This document shows positions 54,764 to 64,000 of a DNA stretch of 64,000 nt, in pieces. The notes under the pieces were generated by a model. It made no database searches and had not been told where the DNA came from. It was given only the letters and a program-made list of their open reading frames with translations. The DNA comes from Scilla litardierei (taxonomy: Eukaryota > Streptophyta > Magnoliopsida > Asparagales > Asparagaceae): NCBI GenBank assembly GCA_030789695.1, contig CM061139.1:201225641-201289640 (forward strand). The letters run 5' to 3'. The position numbers and the translations under genes were made by a program. How positions within the stretch are numbered: position 1 is the stretch's first letter; every line of letters starts with the position of its first letter.

Positions 54764-55782
54764 TCATGGCCTATCAGATCTGCGTGGTGCTTGTGTAGCT
54801 CGTATAGGTTCTACAACTGTTTGTGGAACTTGTTGAGCTTCCATCGTTGGTTCTATACCATCTTGTGGTTCTCGAAGCTCTTCGAGGTGTACTTTGCTCC
54901 CACTGGTTCTTTTAGAAATAAATTCCTTTTCTAGAAAGACACCATTTCGAGTAACAAACACTTTGTTCTCTGAGGGATTATAAAAGTAATATCCTTTAGT
55001 TTCTTTAGGATATCCCACAAAAAGGTATTTATCAGATTTTGGGGCTAACTTATCTGAAACTTGTCTTTTCACATAAGCCTCACATCCCCAAATTTTTATA
55101 AAAGACAAACTAGGTGTTCTTCCAGTCCACATCTCATATGGTGTCTTTTCAACCGCTTTAGATGGAACTCGGTTCAAAGTGAACGCAGCTGTTTCTAAGG
55201 CATGGCCCCAGAAGGATAATGGAAGATCTGTCTGACTCATCATGGATCGAACCATATCTAATAAGGTTCGATTTCTCCTTTCAGATACACCATTCCACTG
55301 TGGTGTTCCTGGTGGAGTTAATTGTGAAACAATTCCACAACCCTTGAGATGATCATCAAATTCTTGGCTCAAGTATTCACCACCCCGATCAATCGAAGTG
55401 CCTTAATAGTTTTGCCAAGTTGATTTTGTACTTCATTTTGAAAAGTTCTGAACATTTCAAATGATTCATGTTTATGTTTCATTAAATAGATATAGCCATA
55501 TCCACTGAAATCATCAGTGAATGTAATGAAGTACTGAAATCCTCCCCTAGCTTGGATGCTTAATGGACCACATACATCTGTATGTATTAGGCCCAATAAA
55601 TCATTGGCCCTTTCACTATATCCAGTGAAAGGATTCTTTGTCATTTTGCCTAATAAGCAGGATTCGCAATTTTCAAATGATTCAAAATCAAATGACTCTA
55701 AAAGTTCATCTTGATGGAGCTTAGATATGCGTTTCTCGTTTATATGGCCAAGACGACAATGCCATAAAAATGTGGGATTCAT
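54764..55782 (-). pseudogene. copia integrase (nested element), one frameshift
   Basis: The N-terminal zinc-binding part (WHCRLGHINEKRI...CESCLLGKMTK) is followed by the first catalytic Asp in LIHTDVCGPL. The frame breaks at about 55370-55385 inside the segment holding the second Asp. It resumes with NGVSERRNRTLLDMVRSMM (third catalytic residue Glu in SERRN). The C-terminal region has the GCEAYVKRQ and FVGYPKETKGYYFYNP motifs. It ends at a TGA at 54764 in a position where CGA (Arg) would be expected. Confidence 0.85.
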
Positions 55783-55808
55783 ATTATTGGGTTTGGATTT
55801 CTTAGCAG

Positions 55809-57083
55809 TTATGTTATAAATTTCTCCACTGTTGAGTTGTCTAGATTTAGGACGTAAAGCCCATCATATGAATCAGCAATACAATAAAGCACATCATAAT
55901 AATAAATGGAGCATCTCTTATTTTTAATAAGAAAATAAAATTGTTCATCATCCAAACAAGAAACTGAAATAATATTTCTACTCAAAGTAGGAACATAGTA
56001 GCAATTATTCAACACTAATAAAAGCCCATTTGGCAAAGACAATTCATAGGATCCTATAGCTAAAGCAACAACTCTTGCTCCATTTCCAACTCGTAGGTCC
56101 ACTTCGCCCCTTTTAAGTTGTCTACTCCTTTTCAACCCCTGCACATTTGTACAAATGTGAGATCCACATCCAGTATCTAATACACAGGAAGTAGAAGTAG
56201 ATAGGTTAATTTCAATAACATAAATACCTGAAGACGTAGTCTCACTACTCTTCCTTTTCTTCAGATCTTCCAAATAGAGTTTGCAATTCCGCTTCCAATG
56301 ACCAGGTTCATTGCAATGGAAACAAACTCACTCCTTTGGAACTTTTGCAGGCTTATCAGCAACTTTTGCTTTAGCCTTTCCTTTAGGCTTACCAGCAACT
56401 CTTGGTTTAGCCTTTCCCTTGTGTTTCATTCCTTTCCCTTTGTTCACCATAAGTACATGACTAGGCTTTTTCTTTATACTTTGCTCAGCAGTTTTAAGCA
56501 TCGAATGCAGCTCAGCAAGAGATTTCTCCATGTCATTCATATTGTACTGTATGACAAACTGATCAAAACCATTAGTCAATGAATTAAGGATCAAATCCGT
56601 AGCCAGTTCTAAACTGAGGGGAAATCCAAGCCTTTCAAGATGATCAATGTAGCCTTTCATCTTCAAAACATGAGCGCTCACTGATGCACCTTCAGCCATT
56701 TTGCAAGCATGCAGAGCTTTGGTAGTCTCATACCTTTCCTGCCTTGCATGTTGTTGGAAAGTCTCCTTGAGATGAACACTCAGCTCATAAGCCTCAATGT
56801 GTTCCAGATCCTTCTGAAGTTCTGGGCACATGGTGGCTAACATAAGACAACCAACATCAACAGAATCATCAAGATGTTTCTTATACTTATCCTTTACAGC
56901 CTTTGAAGCATCAGCAGGTGGTTCTTCAGGGAGAGGATCATCCAGGACATACAGCTTCCTTTCATGCTTGAGAACAATTCTCATGTTTCTGAACCAGTCA
57001 AGGAAGTTGGTGCCATTTTCTTTCAGCTTGTCCTTCTCAAGGACAGATCGCAGTGATAGTGCAGAAGTGTTATGAGATGTCAT
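55809..57083 (-). pseudogene. copia gag and protease (nested element), in-frame stop
   Basis: The ATG at 57083 starts MTSHNTSALSLRSVLEKDKL. The UBN2-type gag continues (NGTNFLDWFRNMRIVLKHER, HVLKMKGYIDHLERLGFPLS) to a basic tail of KGKAKPRVAGKPKGKAKA style. One TGA at about 56328 interrupts. The same frame then gives the zinc knuckle CFHCNEPGHWKRNC and the protease, with active site SCVLDTGCGSHIC near 56165-56200. A further frameshift near 55800 separates protease from integrase. Confidence 0.87.
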
Positions 57084-57889
57084 TGATCTACAAATATGCA
57101 AAATAAACATTAGTACCAATTTCATTTTAAAATGTTTCATAAAACTCCCACAAAATTAATAACCCTCAATATTAATTACAACAATTGCAATACTTTAGTG
57201 GGATAAGATCCATATTTCACCTAACTTTAAGTCAGCTTTGGCATGACACTTAAGATCAAGTTATTTAGGTAGGTAACACTTTACCAATTACATCTCATAT
57301 AATTCTTAGATTCTTTATGGGATTTTGACATCATATGTCTCAGCATGTTATAATCCCATCTAATGCCCTTAGGCCCAAAACCATTTTGATAGCCTAATTA
57401 AGTCTAACCATTTTTAAATATATGGATAGCACGATTACCCATCCCGCCTTACTATGATAACCCAATGCACTTCGCTTTGGCAGAACCCACATTTTGGTGA
57501 TCATAGTCTTGACAGGCATTCAAATCATGGGTGTCATACGACTTAAAATTATGGTGAGGGAATTTTAACAATTAAGTTATGATGTCTATTTATATTAATA
57601 TATTATGCATCATTCCATACATGGCATCTCATACACATATATCATCATACATCGCATCTCATACAAAACTGATAAACATAACATATATGAAACATGTGAT
57701 AGCATGTAAAACATCATATATACATCAAAACAAAGCATGTTATCACATAGCATGTCATCAAATTTTTTATTAAAAAAATGTATCATAAATTCTGTTTAAA
57801 AACTTCCACGACATATAATGCGCAACGAACACTATATTAAAAAATGTATCATAAATTCTGTTTAATAAATTTCTGAGTGATGAATCTGC

Positions 57890-58270
57890 TGATCATATCA
57901 GCATCATTTTAATCGTATTAAACAGTCATTGCTCAGACTCTGCTGATCAAATCAGTGTTACTTTAATCAAATTAAACAGTCACATTAATCAGTGCTAGTT
58001 GATCATATTAATCATATTAAACAATGATCTGCGTAGGTTTAATCATATTAAATAATGATTACAGTAAGTTTAATCACATTAAACATATTAAATAATGATA
58101 TGCGTGAGTTTAATCATATTAAACAGTCATTACAGTAGGTTTAATCATATTAAACAATGATCATAAATTAACATGTTAATCATATTAACAATAATCACGT
58201 TAATCACATTAATAACAGCGTAATCACAAAGCATGTTGATCAAATTAACAATGATTAATTTCGTGGCCAT
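57890..58270. repeat. AT-rich repeats in the nested copia leader
   Basis: About ten irregular units of TTTAATCA(T/A)ATTAAACA(A/G)T with GCGTAGG or ACAGTAGG spacers. They lie between the primer site and gag. Each unit is partly palindromic (TTTAAT...ATTAAA). Confidence 0.7.
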
Positions 58271-58477
58271 ATACATGTCATGTATATTATTAAACATCAA
58301 TTATTTGTATCTCATACAGACAGATTAAACAGATTGTGTTTTCAATTAACATGTAATCGTGTTTATGTATCAAAATACATACATGTTAAAATCATGCCAG
58401 CAAATATATAGACATCTCATACATATAAACATGGCATTATTCAAATCAATTGAATTCGCAAGAAGCTCTGATACCAC

Positions 58478-59863
58478 TGTTGGGGTTTCTATCATAGTAC
58501 AACTAATTTATACGCAGCGGAAAATAGAAACCTACCAAGATCCATGCGTTTCTAATTGATTCGAATAGATTACTAACCTTTCTGACGATCTGAATCTGTC
58601 GGACTGCAGGTGCTGCTCTACGAACGACCACCCTCAATCGGTATCCACACGCGAACGTCACGGGCAGGAATTGCGAGGGTGCTAGCTCCTTCTCCGCAAC
58701 TAGGGTTTCTCTCGCTCTTTGTTTTTCTCAAAAATGGAGGAGATAGATTGAAAACGTAAAAACTGAAAATCGTGATTCTATATCTTATATAGAATCCTAC
58801 GTTAACCTCTTAACAACATTCAGTTACGCGACGCTATCTTAGGGATAAGAATCACACGTTAACTCATTAACGTATTTTAGTTAAGTGGCGATATCTTAGG
58901 GATAATAACTTAACGAGATACGATATCTGACGGTTAAGATATTTCACCTTATTACGAATTTCAAATCATATTCGAAATCATGTTTAAACCATATCCTATC
59001 CATTTCGTTCTTTGTGTGCGACCCAATAGGCTCATATTAAATTGGCAGTGTGCCTAATCTCATTAGAAGCCCACAAATCATAATTGGTCTCTAGCAAGAC
59101 ATTATGACTACCCAATTAATATGAATATCGTTAGTCCGATATTAACCTAACCAATAGAACATATCATAATCCTTTTGTCACACGATATCTTATTTGAACA
59201 TAAGTCACGGACAGTGTCATACTTACATTGTTCAAATAATTAATTTCTCGCTTACTAAGTAGACTGAAAAAAATCAAATGACATTCATTTGAGCACGGCC
59301 ATGCATTTCTCAGTCCTACTTATCGAGTGGCCCATTAGATATCTCTCATAGGAGAGGGACAAATTCCATCTTGTTCATTCACTTTCCTCTGCATAATTCA
59401 CATCATATTCGATCATAACCTTTATGATTATCTGATTAAAGATAACGTTTGATTATGTCAATATATGATGTTCCTTATGTAGGAAACTGTGATGAGCTCA
59501 GGTCTAAGGATTCGATGACATAACTATAATGAGATCATTTATGACACTAATCCATGTAATGATCTCATAGCGAGTTTATCCATTACATGTTCTCCAACAA
59601 GTACCTATAAGTTTGATTTGTATCACCATACATATAAATATCTCATAATTATCTACCAAACTCATACTAGTCTTAATTCTTCATTAAACCTTTAATGATG
59701 AATGACTATGGATGCTTAGAATAGCATAAAACAACTATTCAAACATTATTATAAAGAAACATGCAAGTAATATAATAATAACAATAATAAGAGAAACATT
59801 TTATAAATGAAAATGACATAACATAAAGGTCCAAACATTTGGCCTAGGGCACAGCCACTAACA
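58478..59863 (-). repeat. 5' LTR of the nested copia element
   Basis: Plus-strand bounds are TGTTGGGGTTTC and CCACTAACA. It lies next to the initiator-Met primer site at 58465-58476. Confidence 0.92.
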
Positions 59864-60846
59864 TATGATACTGCGGTTTGGCACAACACGCAGGTTAGTT
59901 CTCTCTGCTCATATTGTTGGTCTTCGTTTCTTCATGCGGGCTTATGTACTTTGTTCTTTTTGTAGGTTGTGGCGGTGATGATGTCCATGCAGCGCCACAC
60001 TAACGTGGCTATGCTCAAGGCGACCCTGGGGAGGAAGAAGACGAAGCTCAAGGCGGCCGCGAATAAGCTGCAACAGAAGGATGCCGAACTCAAGCAGGTT
60101 GCCGAGAGACTGTAGAACAGGAAGGAGAAGCTGAGGAAGTCCGCGGGTACTATGCGACCCAGAAAGCGGAGACCGAGAAGCAGTGGAAGATCTCGAAAGA
60201 GCTGTCATGACGACTTCAGGATGCGGAGGCCCGAAGGGTCACTGCGATGAACGCCCATGCCGAGAAGGCGAAGGCGAAGGCGAGGGAGATCGCTGAGCTC
60301 AAGCGTCAGGTGGTGGAGCTGAAGAAGGTCGATCCAGAAGCCATGAAGGCGGAGGTTGTCTGCCAATATCAGATCGACGAGCTCCTTCCCATCATGAAGG
60401 ATGGGCAGGCCAAGAGCATGGAGGAGGGCCGACAGGAGGGCCTTGGGAGGGCGGAGAAGAGGTTGAAGAGGCTGCATCCCGAGCTGGAGGTTGACTTCTC
60501 CTCGTTGGCATCGAATGGCGAGGAAGACGAGGACGTCAGGAAAGCAGGAGGTCCGTCGGCCGGCGATCAAGCTCCATGCAATGTACGCGGCCAGGGGGAG
60601 GTCGCAGCGACGAGTCCGACGGAGATTGAGGTGGATGTGCCCGCGGAGGCGCAGGGTGAGGAGGTCGGCAGCCGAATAGAGGCGCCGTACTTAACTGTTG
60701 AGGGGAGCATATGTAGGGCCGATCTTGGGGCCAGGCTTAGGGCTTGTATATATTTTTTGAAAGAAACTTGGTTTTAATATTTTCAATTTAATGAAAGATA
60801 TCACCTTCGAGGTAGTTCGTCTCATTTGTCTTTGTGTTTGTTTGTG

Positions 60847-61200
60847 CTCTATGGCGACCTATCGGGGGCGCAGCTTCGGAGGCCTGCCTTGGACGTCCTT
60901 CGGGTGGGGAATGGCTCGGAGGCGATCCCCAGACCCTTAGGGCTTTATGGCGACTTATCGGGGACGCAGCTTCGAAGGCCTGACCCGGACTTCCCCCAGG
61001 TGGGGGACGCCTCGGAGGCGATCCCCAGACCCTTAGGGCTCTATGACAACCTATCGGCGGCGCAGCTTTGGAGGCCTGCCCCGGACTTCCCTCGGGTGGG
61101 GGACGCCTCGGAGGCGATCCCCAGGTCCTTAGGGCTTTATGGCGACCGATCGGGTACACAGCTTCGAAGGCCTACCCCAGAGGTCTTTGAGAGGGCGGGC
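60847..61200. repeat. 96-bp tandem repeat in the Tat-B spacer
   Basis: Units start at 60847, 60943, 61039 and 61135 (period exactly 96). Shared words include CTTTATGGCGAC, CGCAGCTTCG(A/G)AGGCCTG and GAGGCGATCCCCAG. The last unit is partial and diverged. Because 96 is a multiple of three, a frame stays open on each strand through the array (60826-61281 plus, 60788-61159 minus). It lies between the end of the antisense gene and the end of pol. Confidence 0.88.
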
Positions 61201-61378
61201 TGCAATTTTAGTTCGCATAATACGTATGTTCAAATGAAAACACTAGAGTTTACTTGTAGCGAGGTAGCCCGCTCCGGATGATTAAAGCGGCCTTTATAGA
61301 GGCGCGTTCTATCTCGAAGGGGATCTGAAAATTTCATTCAAACAACACATTGTTTGTGCAATCATAAAATCACAACTT

Positions 61379-64000
61379 TTATTGATAGTACTTAAGCAAC
61401 TGTTGGACATTCCACGGATGAGCTAATTCTTCGCCCTCTATGTTTGCCAAAATGTAGGTCGCAGGTCCCACAATGTCCGTTATTTTGTAGGGGCCTTCCC
61501 ATTTGACGGAGAGCTTTTCGCGGCGGCCGATCTCAGGTTTGATGGTTGCGTCCCTTAGGACGAGGTTGCCGACTCTGAAGCTTCGCTTCCTCACCCGAGA
61601 GTTGCAGTATCTCGCCATCCTTTGGCTGTGTTTGATAAGACATGTTAGAGCACGATCCCTTACCTCGTCGAGGAGTTCAGCGTTGAGGTCGAGGCCTTCT
61701 TCATTTGCTTGTTTGTCGAAGTACTGGAGGAGAGATTGTTTGCCAACCTCTACCAGGATGACGACTTCCGCCCCATAAGCTAGCATGAAAGGGCTCTCGC
61801 AAGTCGAAGCTTTGTATATTGTACGGTAAGACCAAAGGATATCGGGCAGCTCGTCAGGCCAAGATCCAGGGACGTTGTCGGCCTTCTTCTTCAATGGTCC
61901 CAAGATGCATTTGTTCGCTGCCTCGGCCATGCCATTGCACTGCGGGTGCACCACAGAGGCAAAATGAAGGTTGACGTCCCAATCTGAGCAGAATTCTTAG
62001 AAGTCTGTGGAGTCGAACTGCGTCCCGTTGTCCGTCACAATGGAGCGGGGTATCACGAAGCGGCATATGATATTCTTCCAGACGAAGTTCTTCATGTCCT
62101 TTGAGGTAATGCGCGCTAGGGGCTCCGCTTCGATCCACTTGGTGAAGTAGTCGACGACGACAACTAAGAACTTCCTTCTTTCGGTTGCCATTGGGAATGG
62201 TCCAAGGATGTCGAGGCCACACTTGGCAAATGGGACCGGCTTAGAATTGGAATCAGGTCGGCAGGAGGAGCCTTTGTATGCTTGAAGAATTTCTGGCATT
62301 CCTCGCACCGCTTGACGAAGTCGTTCGCGTCCTTCAGCATGGTCGGCCAATAGTCGCCCTGCCGGACTGTCTTATGTGCCAGGGTGCGGCCACCATGATG
62401 ATTCCCGCAGAATCCTTCATGTATTTTGCGGATGACTTCCTCAGCTCTTCTCAGCCCAATACACTTTAAATAGGGCAATACGTCGTTCTTTGCGTGACTC
62501 TTTCGGTAGAGTACGTCGTCGAAAATCACGAATGACAAAGCCCGTCTCTCGGTCTTCCATGCCTCTAGCCTATCTTCTGGTAGGGGTCTGGTCTTCAGGT
62601 AGGTGATGATCGGGCTCAGCCATGATCGCTCTTGATCGATGCAAATCAGTTCGCCCTCATCGATACTGGGTGTCGGTAAGTTCTCAATGTAGATGGCTTT
62701 TCCAATCTCCACCGGAGAAGACGAAGTCAGCTTTGAGAGGGCGTCGGCGCAGAGGTTGTTCGACCTTGGTAGATGTTGGACATCCGCTTTCCTGAACTTG
62801 AGGAGTTCGGCCCGAGCGCACTTCAGGTACCGCTTCATCAGTTTCTCCCTTGCCTCGAATTTTCCTTCAATTTGCTGAACGACCAGCCTTGAATCGCTAA
62901 TCAACAGCACATTTGTCGCTTTAAGCGCACGGCAGAGTTTTAGGCTGTTAAGGGCGGCTCGTACTCCACCACATTGTTGGTTGTCTGGAAGTTGAAGCGG
63001 AGGGCGTACTCCAATAGGCTCCCCTCTGGAGTCTCTATTACAATGCCGGCTCCGCTCACTGACGCTGTGGCCGACCCATCGACGTGTACGACCCATTGCT
63101 TGCCGTCGGACTGGGTTGATGTAGAGGGAGGACTTTCGCAGGCGAACTAGGCGGCCGTTGGTTTGTATCTAGGCGGCCGTTGGGCGAAGCTTCGCCATTC
63201 TCTTCTATAGTGCACTCCGCCACGAAGTCTGCTAGTGCTTGTCCCTTGATCGTCGCCCTTGGTTTGTAGATGATGTCGACCTCGCCGAGCTCGACACTCC
63301 AATTCAGCATTCGTCATGATCTTTCCAGCCTCCTCAAGTTCTTTTCAAGTGGCGAGTTGGTGTAGACGACAATGGTGTGCGCCTGGAAGTAGGGTCGGAG
63401 CTTCCTTGCGGTCAGGACCAGGCAGTAGTCGATCTTCTCGATGGTGTTATAACGAGTCGTCGCGTCTCGGAGCACTCAACTGGCATAGTAGACCGGCCTC
63501 TGGATGCCCCCGTCCTCCTTTACCAGGACCGAGCTTACAGCTTCCTCAGTAGTGGCGAGGTAGAGGCCGAGCTGCTCTCCTGCTTCGGGATTTGCGAGAA
63601 GCGGCGGGCTTTGCAGGTAGGCCTTCAGCTCGCCGAAAGCTCTTGCGCAGGAGTTGTCCCACTCCACCGCCTTCCTTGCGCCCTTCCTCTCAGCGAGGGC
63701 ATTCCGAAGAATCTTGAAGAATGGGAGAGATCTCTCCGCGGACTTCAACATGAATCTTCCCAACGCGGCGATCCGTCTATTCAACCTCTGCAGGTCCCGG
63801 ATCGTCCTTGGCTTCGTCATGTTGCTAAAGGCGACGATCTTGTCGGGGTTGGCCTCAATTCCTCGCTTGGTGATCATGAAGCCGAGGAACTTCCCAGACT
63901 CGATGCCGAATATGCACTTGGCTGGGTTGAGCCGCTGGTTGTTGCGCCGCACACCTTTTAGAATGTCTCCTCCAGGCCGGCGAGATGATCTTCGGTCCTC
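61379..64000 (-). pseudogene. Tat-B pol (RT 3' part, RNase H, second RNase H, integrase)
   Basis: Read on the minus strand from the right edge: RT thumb (HLNPAKCIFGI-like region; MITKRGIEANPDKIVAFSNM; LNRRIAALGRFMLKSAERSL) to IQRPVYYAS with a stop at 63476. The first RNase H tail is MLNWSVELGEVDIIYKPRATIKGQALADFVAECT. A direct repeat of CTAGGCGGCCGTTGG (about 63148 and 63171) disturbs the frame. The second RNase H is frameshifted (SRLVVQQIEGKFEAREKLMK; LPRSNNLCADALSKLTSSS). Integrase has the zinc finger GNHHGGRTLAHK...CEECQKF, LDILGPFPMATERR, VTDNGTQFDS and CNGMAEAANKCI, and ends WEGPYKITDIVGPATYIL...LLKYYQ at 61379. At least four frames are used, so it is not functional. Confidence 0.88.

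Larger units (their letters stand above)
51714..59863 (-). mobile_element. Ty1/copia element (TNT1-like), 8.15 kb, nested in Tat-B
   Basis: Two 1386-bp LTRs lie at 51714-53099 and 58478-59863. The primer site, read on the minus strand as TGGTATCAGAGC (58465-58476), adjoins the right LTR. The polypurine tract AGTGGGAGAT adjoins the left LTR at about 53100-53109. The flanking 5-mers TGTGA and TATGA differ at one base. The order gag, protease, integrase, RT, RNase H is Ty1/copia. The LTRs differ at about 20 substitutions plus several 1-3 base indels by eye. Coding frames have a few stops and shifts. Confidence 0.93.
50009..60777 (+). pseudogene. Antisense accessory gene of Tat-B, frameshifted and split by a copia insertion
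   Basis: The conserved domain begins near 50480 (DERVCSPGDNEVGVYYPTFE) and continues with LRFPLHPFLLHMLNFFELPL, VMAGFLVLCF and GVYYYVSARRDRHLVLKL, parallel to Tat-A. Introns at 51004-51064 (61 bp, after ...IWPE) and 59894-59965 (72 bp, after ...VWHNTQ) match the positions of the two Tat-A introns. The last exon is a Lys/Ala/Glu coiled coil (for example KAKAREIAELKRQVVELKK) ending at TAA 60775-60777. Single-base shifts occur near 50460, near 50955 and around 60113-60245, where there are also stops. The copia element sits between 51713 and 59864, with an imperfect duplication TGTGA/TATGA. Confidence 0.72.
48694..64000 (-). mobile_element. Tat-B: Ty3/gypsy Tat element, partial, minus orientation
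   Basis: On the minus strand the order is pol (64000 down to 61379, running in from outside the window), a tandem-repeat spacer, an antisense gene (plus strand, 49984-60777), the polypurine tract GGGGGCAAT (49697-49705) and an LTR starting TGTTACGAC. This is the same plan as Tat-A. The second RNase H is present in pol, confirming the Tat clade. A copia element (51714-59863) interrupts the antisense gene. Many frameshifts make this element dead. The 5' LTR and most of RT are beyond the right edge. Confidence 0.88.

Noticed and set aside
54680..54934. Plus-strand frame inside the nested copia element
   Set aside because: Antisense shadow of the integrase/RT junction on the minus strand.
57890..58270. 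Regular repeats that could suggest a CRISPR-like array
   Set aside because: Units are AT-rich, irregular and inside a copia leader in plant DNA; there are no unique spacers.
60788..61281. Overlapping open frames on both strands with repeated 32-residue units
   Set aside because: They are the product of the 96-bp tandem repeat. Kept as a repeat, not as genes.

Overview
This is a stretch of flowering-plant nuclear DNA. The evidence is spliced host exons, AT-rich non-coding DNA, and plant-type transposons of at least seven classes: Ty1/copia, Ty3/gypsy Tat, other Ty3/gypsy, hAT, CACTA, Helitron and MITEs. The species cannot be fixed from the sequence. Most of the window is nested transposable elements. 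Only one host gene looks intact: a PB1-domain protein on the minus strand at 0.5-1.7 kb.

Layout. 0-6.5 kb: a foldback MITE, the PB1 gene, a non-autonomous hAT element with a perfect 8-bp target duplication, and AT-rich DNA with a second MITE. 6.5-16 kb: a three-level nest, a hAT element (6491-16029) containing a decayed Ty1/copia element (6555-15641, LTRs about 120 bp) containing a 2.5-kb gypsy-type solo LTR (7961-10456). 16-20 kb: a truncated gypsy LTR, primer-binding site and gag, abutting the 5' end of a minus-strand SIRE-like copia element. 20-28 kb: MITEs, a broken receptor-kinase fragment and a degenerate host exon.

28.26-36.65 kb: a complete, young Tat-clade Ty3/gypsy element (Tat-A) with a perfect 5-bp target duplication. 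Its two 897-bp LTRs differ at about six positions by eye. It has lost gag, keeps an almost intact pol (protease, RT, RNase H, second RNase H, integrase), and carries a long open antisense gene of the 'putative gypsy type transposon' family between pol and the 3' LTR. 36.7-42.2 kb: AT-rich DNA, a tandem repeat split by an inverted-repeat element, and the first two coding exons of an equilibrative nucleoside transporter (ENT) gene. 42.2-48.7 kb: a CACTA element with its own Helitron insertion and a decayed minus-strand transposase-associated gene.

48.7-64 kb: a second Tat element (Tat-B, minus orientation, running off the right edge). Its plus-strand antisense gene is interrupted by a copia element at 51714-59863. 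Tat-A and Tat-B share the same polypurine tract and LTR start, the same order (pol, antisense gene, LTR) and three comparable features of the antisense gene: the conserved domain, short introns at matching positions and a C-terminal coiled coil. This antisense gene is the most interesting biological signal in the window.
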